From positions 23,501,985 to 23,565,984 of the forward strand of contig CAIIXF020000004.1 in the NCBI GenBank assembly GCA_903813345.2: a stretch of 64,000 nucleotides of DNA, written 5' to 3'. The stretch's first letter is position 1, and every line of letters starts with the position of its first letter. The translations under genes were made by a program, and so were the position numbers. The notes below the pieces were generated by a model that did no database searches, was not told where the DNA came from, and was given only the letters and a program-made list of their open reading frames with translations. Shown in pieces: positions 12,245 to 24,069 of this stretch. Source of the stretch: Owenia fusiformis. Its lineage: Eukaryota > Annelida > Polychaeta > Sabellida > Oweniidae.

Positions 12245-12496
12245 ACTGATAAATTTGATATCTGCTTTCAAATAGTCTAATTAGCCTTTCGCAAATGACC
12301 GACATAGACAAAGATCTATTTGGTTTAATACCATGATAACAAAGCAAAAATAAATGTTATTTAATGTTAACTGAAAAGGTTAACGTTTATCTCATGATTT
12401 GTCGATGCATTACACATCAAGAGGCAGAAGTTGCAATTCAACGTAGGGAAATTAGTTCTGCTTAAGAATCAGCTCGTTCAAATTGAAAGAACATAT

Positions 12497-12718
12497 TAGA
12501 GATTATCCTATATGAGGTTCAGGATATCGGGATTATCCCGAGGCCAATATAATATATCTGCCCGAAGACCGTTGGTCCCGAGGGTAGATACCTGTATATT
12601 ATGTTGGCCAAGGGGCGGGACGTAAAGCTATATCTGCCCGCTGATGAAAATATACGTTTTTACAAACCTGCTTTATGTACCTGTAACACGTCCAAGTATG
12701 GGATAAATGAATATATGA
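12497..12718. mobile_element. MITE family copy (GATTATCC type)
   Basis: Copy 2 of the block reads straight through this point (18012-18030), so the 222-base insert is well bounded. It starts TAGAGATTATCC and ends GGGATAAAT. Related copies are at 34877-35036 and 41549-41818, sharing GAGGTTCAGGATAT, GGGATTATCCCGAGG and the TATATCTGCCCG words. No target-site duplication is visible when filled and empty sites are compared. Confidence 0.85.
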
Positions 12719-13045
12719 ACCGGGATATGAATGACGTGAGAGTAAAATAGGAACAGCCATATAGAACCTGGAGGAATTTGAATTTGATGATTGTGGTATT
12801 TGCGTCAGTCATACCATGAACGCCTATAATATCAATAAATTAAGAGATGTTCCTTTAATATTTTTTTGTATGTCAGAATTTTACTCTAGTTTTCAAATAT
12901 GTGATCAGACTATGATAATTCTGAAAATTAAAAAAGTGATTAAAGAAAAAGTGACCATTGAACAATTCTGTCCGGGCTACTAATCATGGATTTGTTGAAG
13001 TGATGATTTCCAATGTTAGAAATAAGAGAATTTTCAAGAGGTCAT

Positions 13046-14027
13046 ATTTATGGAGACCATTGAAGTAATCAATTTCTCCTAAACTAGACAAGTGCCATCA
13101 ATGAAATTTTGCATACACTGGAACAGTTATATGGAAATTTGTTACTGAAGGTTTCAATACAAGCATTCAACTGGTTCAGGAGCTATGATCATTTACATAA
13201 CATGCTCCAAATAGGCACAATTGAGACCAACGCAGAGTTGGATTCATATGGCAAACTACCCTTACATGTTCTGCCCTCTATGGCATTATTATGGCATTAC
13301 ATATAGCAGTGATTGCCTTCTTTAGGTCAACAATAGTCTGAGGATTGTTTTGGTATAGATTGTCTTTCAAATATCCATACAAAAAGAAATCAGCAGGATT
13401 CAAGTCTAGGCTGTAATGGCAATGAAGGGTTATCTGACATGTGGTTCATCATCCTGTTGCCAAAGTGCTGATTTACCCAATCTTAAGAGTCACTTTAGGT
13501 ATTGGGCATAGTGCCACGTTACTAAAACCACTATATGGCACAATTAAATCCAATATGGAAACCAAGGGCTGCCCAAAACCTCCTTAGGATGATACTGTAA
13601 CTGAGTGGGACCACTGAGTCAGAAGCCATAGGTCAGATAAGCTTCGTCTCCATACACCTCAAATTTGAATCCACCTGATTTCTTTTTGTGGGGCAATTTG
13701 AAAGACAATGTGTACCAAAACAATCCTGAGACAATTGCTGACCTAAAGGTGGCAATAAATGCTAAATGTAATGCCATAACAAGGTCGGAATATGTAAGGG
13801 TATTTGCCAAATGTATCCAGCTCTGCGTTGGTCTCAATTGCGCCTATTTGGAGCATGTTATTTAAATGATCATAGCTCCTGAACCAGTTGACTGCTTGTA
13901 TTGACACTTTCAGGAACAAATTTCCATAGAACTGTCCTGATGTATGCAAAATTTCATTGATGTCACTAGTCTATTTTAGGAGATATTGCCTATTTCAATG
14001 GTCTCCTTTTTTTCCGGTCACCCTGTA
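13046..14027. mobile_element. Palindromic mariner derivative made of two 3' halves
   Basis: Absent from copy 2 of the block (empty site near 18361), so its limits are clear to a few bases. The two arms (about 13050-13420 and 13640-14027) are inverted copies. Each arm encodes, reading outwards, the end of a Tc1/mariner-type transposase with the signature PPDFFLWG (right arm, plus strand, from ~13668) or PADFFLYG (left arm, minus strand, ~13400), the D being the last catalytic acidic residue. The right end is CCCTGTA; the matching ~18 bases of the left end are missing. It cannot make a transposase. Confidence 0.88.
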
Positions 14028-14189
14028 TATTAGTGGATGAGTATACAAAGTGTAAAATATGCAGGTTTTATGGGATATGTATCTAGACAATATGGGAAAC
14101 TATGGGCTTTCAAACCATCATTGTCTGGAAATGGTGATAGAATATCGACTACTCATTTATTTATTGCTTAAACTGTTGTCACTGTTATA

Positions 14190-14410
14190 ACACTTTGGAG
14201 GAACTCGTAAAGCGAGTTACGCAAACGGATCCGGTTTCGTAACAAAATGGCGCAAACGATTTCGATACGTTTTTGTTTTTTCCATGATTTCACGAGATAT
14301 AAGCAGGATCAATACTACTTTGTGTTTCAGAAAATCCAAGCTTTTGCGAACGTTATTCCTCGTAAGACTGCAAAATCATCAATATACTTCCTCACTTAAG
14401 TTACGTAAAT
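14190..14410. repeat. Repeat with AACTCGTAAAGCGAGTT palindrome
   Basis: This unit recurs at 18537-18735, partly again at 18732-18891 in tandem, and inverted at about 26560-26815. It includes a small palindrome, an ACAAAATGGCGCAAACG word and a shared AATATACTTCCTC end. Function unknown; it lies within the duplicated block and again beside the methyltransferase gene. Confidence 0.7.
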
Positions 14411-15439
14411 GGATGGGCTAAAAAGGACAGCAATTACGAAAACGATGAAAATTATATCATGTCAAGGAATAATTCTCTAGTAAATTTATGTTTACACGCT
14501 CAGTTGATAAAATTGGCGACACAAATGTTAATTGATGAGAATTTGTTTCGTTCACTTGCAGTCCAAAATCGTTAATAGAGCCACTACAATTAGTTTCGAT
14601 TAGTGCGAACAGTACAATATTCAACTTTGACCTACCTGAACCTCCTAATGTAAAACTAGAAAAAAAGCAAATGCACGGAGTAACCAATCCAACCGCAGCG
14701 GAGAAGCAAATACCACCAAACAAAACATATTTTGATGTGATTTTCCATGAACAATGGAAGCCATTTTTAATATATGATATATGATGTTTGATATACACAT
14801 TGCATAAACATCAACGTGCATATAGAAATACATTCGGTAATGGTGGATGAATGCATGACTGTGAACATTTAGCATGAATGCTTTTTGAACATTTATTCCC
14901 ATGTATGAATTATTTACGAAGAATGATACTATTTCCATTTATAACATAGATGCACCCGGAGATGCACAGTAAGTAGTTTGGAGCAGTGTCATAACCATCC
15001 AAATATCAGTGGGACGGCACATTGCCTTAACCCATCAGCAGTTTAATGACGTGCACATCCGCGTGGGACTATATCTTTTAAGGCCAGGGTGCACTTTGGA
15101 TTTTTTTGCAATTTTGAAAAGTAAACCACTGAATATTCTAGTTATTCAAACATTCTGAAGAATTATCAACCCTCAAGTAATAGTCTAGGTACACTAATGC
15201 ATCTTTTGTACAAGAATGAAATGAAATTCACCGAACGAAACTAGTTTAAAATGAAACCTTACCTGTGAAAGAATCTTGCCTACAGGCGAGAAAGAGGACA
15301 TGCTGTCTTTCCCATTCGCCAATTTTTGCTATTATGGTTACCGTAAAACTTGGCAAATCGCCTCGACTTAACCATCATGGTAAACAGCGTGATTATTTGA
15401 TACGAATATATTATTAAACGAATGTTACATTGAACAAGA

Positions 15440-15511
15440 GCGTCGGTGGTGTAAAGGTTAGCATTGTTGCCTTCCAAGCAATAGATCCGGGTTCGATTCC
15501 CGGCCGACGCA
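15440..15511 (+). tRNA. trnG(ucc): tRNA-Gly (anticodon UCC), block copy 1
   Basis: The 72-base gene folds fully: the acceptor stem GCGTCGG pairs with CCGACGC plus discriminator A. The anticodon loop CTTCCAA gives UCC, flanked by a 5-bp stem with one G-U pair. The T arm is CCGGG/CCCGG around TTCGATT. Internal A box and B box (GGTTCGATTCC) are intact and a TTTTT pol III stop begins four bases after the gene. Identical to 25000-25071. Confidence 0.95.
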
Positions 15512-15607
15512 TCGTTTTTATTGCTTTATGTTATGAGGTGTTGATGATGTAAAACATTAAATTATTTGATATGAAGAATCATAATCAAACAAAGTTCGAT
15601 TTCAAGA

Positions 15608-15680
15608 GCGTCAGTGGTGTAAAGTCTAGCATCGTTAATGCCTTCCAAGCAATAGATCCGTGTTCGATTCCCGTTTGAAT
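15608..15680 (+). pseudogene. tRNA-Gly pseudogene, block copy 1
   Basis: The anticodon arm region (GCCTTCCAAGCAATAGATCC) and B box match the intact gene 170 bases upstream, but the 3' acceptor strand is replaced (GTTTGAA instead of CCGACGC) and the D arm carries changes and an insertion. It cannot close an acceptor stem. Present at the same place in copy 2 (25177-25249), so it predates the block duplication. Confidence 0.85.
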
Positions 15681-16225
15681 TTACCCGGGATGATATCAAT
15701 ATCATCCCTGATTTTATCCCTCTTATACCGATATCATCCCTGATATCGTCCCTGTCCCAAATATGTGATTTATCACTTGCTATTAAATACCTGATATTGA
15801 TCTGACCATGGTATACATAAAAAAATACACATACTTGTATCCCTTAGGATAAATCCTGTATTTAAAACCTCCCAGTACATAACCCTTATATACTTTATAA
15901 CAGCAAATAAGATATTTGACAACTTATGCGTCTTCATGTCTTTTATTCCAAACAAACAACCCGTTGGATAAAATGATTATTCATTGTGAACTACATACCC
16001 TGGGGATAAAGTGTAGGGCATCAGGAATTCAAGTCCAGTACCAATAGCCCTAGAGATAATGGTCCAGGAACAGTAACCCTAGGTTCGGTATGATTGGGAC
16101 CACATAGTCTAACCACTTGGGACTATATTTCCCAGGAGCTTATTAGGGACTAGGTCCGGCAGACAATATTTCTTATTTCGATAGGATTAGAAATGCTTTA
16201 ATACTAGAGTATTACAAAAATAAAA

Positions 16226-16910
16226 CTTGAAAAGGAGCAGGGAAAGTATCGCAACAGACTTTTGACAGTAAATAATTTTTTTGTGAGTAGTTTCTGGCTG
16301 TAAAAAGTAAATGCTTGTGAAAGGCGAATCTATAATCTTCAAGAAAAGTTCAAAGAATAGTTTCCAGATCAATTGGATTATCTTATAATCCATGTTTAAT
16401 CCACCCATCAACAAGCTTTTTCAAAATACATTCGTCATTTTCACCATCGTCCCTCATTTTTTTTACAATTTTACATGTCCACCATTTTGAATGATACTAA
16501 CTGGAGTCAGGGTCATCAAGCTATGGAACAGTGGTTACTAAAGGGTTACTAAAGCTTGCCATGTTAAAGGCGATTCAACTATGTTATAGAACAACGTCCA
16601 GTACATTTTAATATGTAAAAGTATAAATTTTTGAAAATATATATAAAGGATCTTTGCCCGCAGGACGTGTATTTTGAATGCCTTGAGAAGAACGCAAATA
16701 TGGGTAGGCTAATTGGTAACGGTGTTGCAATAGTAGCATTTAAAAATCTGTTCCTCTCGAGATTTACGGTCTTCTGAAATTATACTATTAATTGGTGTTG
16801 CTGCATCATTGCTCAAATCCAGAGGAGGGTTGTTGCATCTTCGGTTTGGTGTTGTTGCATCAATAGTGAGGAGCTAAAACCGTGAACTTATTGCTTCTTG
16901 GTGATGGTAC
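16226..16910. other. Spacer between block copies
   Basis: AT-rich DNA without a recognisable gene. Homology to copy 2 stops at about 16225. Confidence 0.5.
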
Positions 16911-17099
16911 ATGTATACTAATGACAGTTTCTTTAAATATAGATCGTGCGCTAACTGCACGTGTATGGTTATTGAGCAACTCGTCCTAGAAATGGGTTTA
17001 ATTGGGGAAACAAAATATCGTACGAAAATCTATCACCGGAAGTCTGGCCATCTTGATGCAACAACACGGTGTTGTTGCATCACGATACCCCCCAGTGGC

Positions 17100-17390
17100 A
17101 TTTGTCTTCCTACAGCCTTATGCACTGGTACACATGGTGCCGAGCTTTCGTATGGTATGACAAAAACACAAACCCTCAAGCTTGAAAAAGGTCTCAGGTT
17201 CATCGCTAAAACGTTGCAAGACCATTCCAAATGGGCAAGAACAGACTTAACTTTAGGAATGTTTGGTCTAAACAACATTGAATCAATGATAGAAAGTAAA
17301 AAAAATACTCTTTTTAGGACGCCTTATTCATCTGAAGCACACCAATTTGGCGAAACAAGTATTTCTTACCAGACTACATTTAAATGAGAC
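17100..17390 (+). pseudogene. LINE reverse-transcriptase C-terminal fragment
   Basis: One open frame (16911-17387) contains, from about 17103, a stretch resembling the region behind the RT domain of many non-LTR elements: CLPTAL, GAELSYGMTKTQTLKLEK, then RFIAKT, ARTDLTLG, and IESMIESKK. The usual Y of the 'LYG' turn is lost. It ends where block copy 2 begins. A dead fragment; the exact clade is uncertain. Confidence 0.65.
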
Positions 17391-17424
17391 GTCCCCTTCT
17401 CAAAAGTTTTTTTTTCCTGTTATT

Positions 17425-19345
17425 CACAGAATATTTATCTGCTTTTAAATGGTCTTATTAGCCTTTCGAAAATAACCAACATAGACATAGATCAATTTTG
17501 TTTAATACCACGATAACAATGCAGAAATACAATTTGAAGTATTTAATGTTTACTGAAAAGGTTAACGTTTATCTAATCATTTATCGATGCATTGTACGTA
17601 ATTCCCACATAGCTAGGTGCAATCTTGCTAAAATCCTCATTTTCTCAGAAAACCCAAGTTGGTCGAATCTCAACAAGTACATTTATGTGGGATAGTATTT
17701 GTAGTATCCATTTTCAATAGTAAGAATATGGATTCTTACTAATATGGCCTTTTGATTTTTTGCAAGTTCTACAAGGCGAATCCAATTCAAGCAAATCAAA
17801 ACACAGTATTTCATTTAGCTGTATTGTATTTATACTAGATTGCATGAATTTCATAATTTGAAGTTTGGTTGTCTAGTTGGCTGTCCTATTCGCTGCCCTC
17901 CCCTCTTGTATCTTCAACCAAAACGTAGACGATTACACATCAAGAGGCAGAAGTTGCAATTCAACGTAGGGAAATTAGTTCTGCTTAGAAATCAGCTCGC
18001 TCAAATTGAAAGAATATATGAATATATGAACCGGGATATGAATGACGTGAGAGTAAAATAGTAACAGCCATATAGAACCTGGAGGAATTTGAATTTGATG
18101 ATTGTGGTATTTGCGTCAGTCATACTATGAACGCCTATAATATCAATATTTTAAGAGATGTTCCTTTGATATATTTTGTATGTCAGAATTTTACTCTAGT
18201 TTTCAAATATGTGATCAGACTATAGTCATACTGAAAATTAAAAAAGTTATTAAAGAAAAAGTGACCATTGAACAATTCCGTCCGGGCTACTAATTACACA
18301 TAGATTTGTTTGAAGTGATGATTTCCGATGTTAGAAATAAGAGAATTTTCAAGAGGTCATATATAGATACATTAGTGGATGAGTATACAAAATGTAAAAT
18401 ATGCAGGTTTTATAGAATATGTATCTAGACAATATGGGAAACTATATTGGCTTTGAAACCATCATTATCTGGAAATGGGAGAGAAAATCGACTACTCATT
18501 TATTTATTGCTCAAACTGTAGTCACTGTTATAATACTGTTGAGGAACTCGTAAAGCGAGTTACGCAAGTGGATCCGGTTTCGTAACAAAATGGCGCAAAC
18601 GATTCAATACGTTTTTGTTTTTCCATGATTTCACGAAATATAAGCAGAATCACCACTACCTTGTGTTTCAGAAAATCCAAGCTTTTGCGAACGTTTTCCT
18701 CGTAAGACTGCAAAATCATCAATATACTTCCTCGGTTTCGTAACAAAATGGCGCAAATGATTTCAATACGTTTTTGTTTTTCCATGATTTCACTAGATAT
18801 AAGCAGAATCACCGCTATCTTGTGTTTCAGAAAATCCAAGCTTTTGCGAACGTTTTTCCTCGTAAGACTGCAAAATCATCAATATACTTCCTCACTTAAG
18901 TTACGTAAATGAATGAGCTAAAGAGTACAGTAATTACGAAAACGATGAAAATTATGTCTTGTTTAGGAATAATTCTCTCGTAAAGTTATGTTTACACGCT
19001 CAGTTGATAAAGTTGGCGACACAAATGTTAATTGATGAGAATTTGTTTAGTTCACTTTCAGTCAAAAATCGTTAAACTACAATTAGTTTTCGATTAGTGC
19101 GAACAGTGCAATATTCAACTTTGACCTACCCGAACCTCCTAATGTAAAACTAGAAAAATACCAAATGCACGGAGTAACCAATCCAACCGCAGCGGAGAAG
19201 CAAATCCCACCGAACAAAACATATTTTGATGTGATGTTAGTAAATGCTTTCTTGAGCAGAGGTCCCATGACGATAAATCATTACCACATACAATTTTCAC
19301 CAAATCCTATAACTTGTAGAAATCACATTTTCCATGAACAATGGA
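17425..19345. repeat. Duplicated noncoding block, copy 2, left part
   Basis: Matches 12245-14755. Relative to copy 1 it has about 340 extra bases (17595-17935) and a ~165-base tandem repeat (18565-18731 and 18732-18891), and lacks the two transposons of copy 1. The block is interrupted at 19345 by a 4.96-kb element and resumes at 24305. Confidence 0.88.
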
Positions 19346-19606
19346 TGTTACGCGGTAAACACGATACAAAAATATGTCATATTCCGCAACGAATATGGCA
19401 TATTCACTTGCGGTGTATGACAGATTCACCTGCGGTATATGGCATACACACTAACCAATGAGAACGTGATACAGAAGTACGCAATTGTCAATTGTAGTGT
19501 GGGAGCAAAAGTCCAAATAAGAGGTTCCGTGTCCTTTTTAGAGGCGAGCTAAGCGACATATGTTTTCATGAACTATACGTGATACTGATCAAGAAAAATG
19601 ATGTTG

Positions 19607-22600
19607 GCAATTCTGAATCCGCGACGGCGTTGCTATGGTAACCAAGTAAATATGCCACGCCCACTTTTAGGGGCTCTTTTCAATGTATGGCCCCTATCTC
19701 TGTCATTATTGCTCAGATTTAGATGAAATTCACACCAAATTGAAGGTAATGGATAAAGCAATCAGGAAATATTAAGTTGGCAATTCTGAATCCGATATGG
19801 CGTTGCTATGGTAACAAAGTAAATATCCCACACCCACTTTTAGGGGCTCTTTTCAGTGGTTGGTCCCTATCTTCGTCAATATTGCTCAGATTTAGGTGAA
19901 ATTTGTACCAAATGAAAGGTGGTGGAAAGAGCAATCAAACAGTTTATAAAATATGCAAATAAGGTGATTTGCATATTAATTATGACGTCATAACCATTTG
20001 TTCTTGCACATTTAATTTTAATCATGATGTATAAATCTGGGAAATTATCGTCATTAAAATGGTCAGTAATGCTTTATTTTCGTTGAGTTTATTAGATTAT
20101 GTCATTCATACATGTATGGTCATAAAAAATTGAAAAAATGTTATGAAAATATCCAATTCAAGTTGTTGCTATGGTAACGGTATGTTGCAAAACTATCTGC
20201 TGTAAAAATAATTCTTTAGGAAATGTTACATTTTGACCAGTTGACTGACATGTATTCCTTCGAAAATTTGATGGCAGAGAATAACCTAATAACGATAGAA
20301 ACTTATCTAATTTAAATTGTGTTATATTATGATGTCACAATGGCAATTATTAATCAGGGGCGCAGCCAGCTTTCAATCAGGGGCGCAGCCAGCTTTCAAT
20401 CAGGGTGGGGGGGGGGGGGTGCGATCTCGGCATAAGCAACTCAAAAAATGTTTAATTTGTCTTAAATTTTACAAAAATTCCTTCAAAATTGAGCTAGAAG
20501 CTTCAAGTCAAAAGCATTTTAAATCTCTTCTTCTCTCTAATGGTTCTATTTTTATTGGTTAATGGGAGGGGTGGGGGTGCCCCCATCACACCCCCTGGCT
20601 ATGCCTATGTTTGCTATGGTATTCAGGTGAATATGCCGTCTCCAATTTCAGGTCTTTTCCAAAGTTTTGATTCTATCAGTTGTCATGATGATAGCTCTGG
20701 TGTATATGAAATTTTCATCAAATGGAAACTAAAGAATCAGACAATGCATGGGGAATGTAGATTGACAGACTGGCATACCTGTTATGGTATGACTGTCATA
20801 GCTGTTTTCGTGATTATTTTCTTGAAATAAGGTAAAATTGCTCAAGATGATTCCAAATTGGTACCTTTGGTCCGTTGACATTCACCATAAAAGTAGGTCA
20901 AAGCTGAAAACTATGATTTATTTTCATTCTATTTATTTACATGTATAAAGTATGATCAAGAAATATTATGGGCAATAATTCTGAATCTGCGATGCCGTTG
21001 CTATGGTAACCAAGTAAATATGCCATGCCCATTTTTAGGGGCTCTTTTCAGTGTTTGGCCCCCATCTCCACCATTATAGTTGCTCAGATTTTGATGAAAT
21101 TCAGACCAAATTGAAGGTAATAGATAATGCAATCAGGAGATATTAAGTTGACAATTTTGAATCAACAATGGCGTTGCTATGGTAACAAAGTAAATATGTC
21201 CCACCCACTTTTAGGGGCCCTTTTCAGTTTTTCGCCCTTATCTTCTTCATTATTGCTCAGATTTAGATGAAATTTGCACCAAATTAAAGGTAATATATAG
21301 AGTAATCAGACAGTTAGTAAACTTTGCAAATAGGATGATTTGCATATTGATTATGACGTCATAACTGTTTGTTCTTGCATATTTTATCTTAATCATGATG
21401 TTCTAATCTGTGAAATTATTGTCTTTAAAATAGTCAGTAATGCTTCTAACTAGTTAATTTATTTCTTTCTTTTAGTTGAGTTTATAATTTTATTTCATTC
21501 ATACTTGCATGGTCATAAAAACTGAATAAATCTAAAAAATATAATGAAAATCTCCAATTTATGCTGTTGCTATGGTTACAGCACGTATTAATCAGGGGTT
21601 CAGCCAGCATTCAGTTAGGAGAGGGGGGGATTGCAATTGAAGCATAAGCAACCCAAAAATGTTTTTAAGATTTGTTTTGAATTTTACAAAAATTGATGCA
21701 ACTTCCTTCAAAACTGAGCTAGAATCTTCAAGTCAAAATGATTTTAAAGCTCTTCTTCTATTTAGTGGTTATATTTTTTTGTTCATAGGGCGCACCCATC
21801 GCACCCCCTGGCAATGCCTGTTAATCCAATATGATGTTGCTATGGTAACTAGGTGAATATGCCATCCCCGCTGTTCGGGGCTTTTCCAAAGTTTTGCTTC
21901 TATCTTTGTCATGATTACAGCTTGAGCGTATATGAAATATTCACCAAACTGAAGCTAAAGATTCAGACAATGCATGGATTATGTCAATTGACTGACTGGC
22001 ATACCCATTGTCACATTAATAGCTGCTAATGGTTTTGAAATCCGAAAAATATGTTCAATGTCAATTTACATAAAAAATAATATCATTTTATGGTATAGGT
22101 CAATACTTTAGCCTATTTCATCTTTTAGGTCATGTATACATAACTGTACCAATTTTGAACCGAATGGTCGGATGTCGGATTTCAAAACCAACAGCATATC
22201 TGAAATCAGGGGCTTCCATACTTCATACTTGTAAAGAAATGGAATCAATCATAGTTTTCAGCTTTGGCCTCATTTTATGGTGAATGTCAAAGGACAAGGT
22301 TCCAATTTGGAACCATTTTGAGCAATTTTACCTTATTTCAAGAGATAATCACAAAAAGCAGCTATGAAACCATAACAGGTACTGTACTGCTGGTATTTTT
22401 CGCCTGCTTTTTAGTTTCGTGCTTGGTAAAATCGCAAAAATTAATCTTAGCGAAATTGTCAATTAAATCCCGGGGATTTGTGAAATTTATTATGACATTT
22501 CGTGTTTTGTAAAATGTTTGTCAAGTGTTTTTAGGCGATTAATGGAATAGTTAGTACCAATGTCTATTACAGTGGAATCATTTTGAGTAATTTTACTTTA

Positions 22601-23740
22601 TTTCAAGAAAATAATCACAAAAAGGAGCTATGATACCATAGCAGGTACTTAGTATGTCAGTCAGCCAATCTACATTATTCATGTATTGTCTGATTCACCT
22701 AGCATATTCACCTAATGGTTACCATAGCAACATCATATTGGATTAACATAGGGAGTGCTTAGAGAAATGGGGGTGCGCTGTGTTCACTCACCCCCTAATA
22801 ACCAATAAAAATAGAACCATTAGATAAAAGAAGACTTTCAACTTGAAGCTTTTTGCTAAATTTTGAAGGAAGTTGCATCAATCTTTGTAATATTCAAAAC
22901 CTATCTTATAAATACTTTTGGGTTGCCTGTGCCACAATCGCAGGCCCCCTTCTGACCGAAAGCTGGCTGCGCCCCTTATTAAAAATTGCCATTATGACAT
23001 CATAATATAACACGATCCAAATTTGATAACTATGGTTATTAGATTATTTTCTGTCACCAAATTATAAAAAGAATACATGTCAGTCAACTGGTCAAAATGT
23101 AACATTTCCTAAAGAATTCTAGTTTACAGCAGATAGTTTTGTTACATGCTGTCAAAAAAGCAACAGTGTGAATTGGACACTTTCATTATATTTATTCAAT
23201 TTTTATGATCATACATGTATGAATGAAATAAACTAATAAAGTCAACTAAAAGAAATAAACTAGACTAATTAAAAGCATTATACTGACCATTTTAAAGACA
23301 ATGATTTCCCAGATTTATACATTATGATTAAAATAAAATATGCAAGAACAAACAGTTATGACGTCATAGTTGAAAGGCAAATCACCATATTTGCATATTT
23401 AAAAAATTGTTTGATTGCTCTATCTATTACCTTTAATTTGGTGCAAATTTCATCTAAATCTGAGCAATAATGACAAAGTTAGTTGCCAAACACTGAAAAT
23501 AGCTCCGAAAAGTGGGTTGGCATATTTACTTTGTTACCATAGCAACGCCATATCGGATTCAGAATTGCCAACTCAATATTTCTTGATTGCATTATCCATT
23601 ACCTTCCATTTGGTGTGAATTTCATCTAAATCTGAGCAATAATGGCAGAGATAGGGGCCATACACTGAAAAGAGACCCAAAAGTGGGCGTGGCATATTTA
23701 CTTGGTTACCATAGCAACCCCGTCGCGGATTCAGAATTGC
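19607..23740. promoter_or_regulatory. Array of X-box, CRE and GC-box-like motifs
   Basis: GTTGCTATGGTAAC, which reads GTTACCATAGCAAC on the other strand and fits the RFX X-box GTNRCC-N2-RGYAAC, starts at 19629, 19802, 20165, 20997, 21173 and 21836 and, inverted, at 22718, 23533 and 23705. A one-base variant starts at 21566. TGACGTCA lies at 19983, 21354 and 23359. The CCACGCCCACTTTTAGG word follows several X-boxes by about 20 bases. Binding is inference; the motifs may simply be inherited with the repeat. Confidence 0.6.
20353..20609. mobile_element. Nested hAT-like MITE
   Basis: The ends CAGGGGCGCAGCCAG and (complement) CATAGGCATAGCCAG are imperfect inverted repeats of hAT style. The left end is itself duplicated in tandem (20353 and 20381), followed by a G tract. 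Related inserts are at 21592-21820 and, inverted, about 22752-22980, so it was amplified with the host module. Confidence 0.6.
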
Positions 23741-24069
23741 CAACATAATTTTTCTTGGTAAGTATCACGTATAGTTCATGAAAACATATGTCGCTTAGCT
23801 CGCCTCTAAAAAGGAAACGGAATGACCTTTGCTCCCATACTATTGCATCGATTGAACGAACAAGTAAAACGTTATAAATTATTATAATGAATACTGAATC
23901 AACAGTACTGTGTATCGAATATATTAACTTAGCAGAAGTATCAGTCACCAAGCTGGCGTAATAAACTTAATCAATCAATCCAGGATTCATATATTAGTAC
24001 TCGACGCACTTATTATATTGGTAATCCAGCGTAGTTTTACATTTAGAGTCGATTCTCGCAACCAATCAA

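Larger units (their letters stand above)
12245..16225. repeat. Duplicated noncoding block, copy 1
   Basis: The block matches 17425-19345 plus 24305-25796 in the same order and orientation at high identity. It carries a tRNA-Gly gene and a tRNA-Gly pseudogene. Copy 1 has two insertions absent from copy 2 (12497-12718 and about 13046-14027) and lacks about 340 bases present in copy 2 at 17595-17935, plus ~90 bases near 14740. No protein gene is seen in either copy. Confidence 0.88.

Noticed and set aside
13109-13306. 65-codon frame in the left arm of the mariner palindrome
   Set aside because: It is an antisense reading of transposase-derived DNA; the matching real frame is on the minus strand.
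18528-18839. 103-codon minus-strand frame with an internal repeat (DFLKHK)
   Set aside because: The protein repeat simply reflects the tandem DNA repeat at 18565-18891, and the same DNA in other copies is not open.
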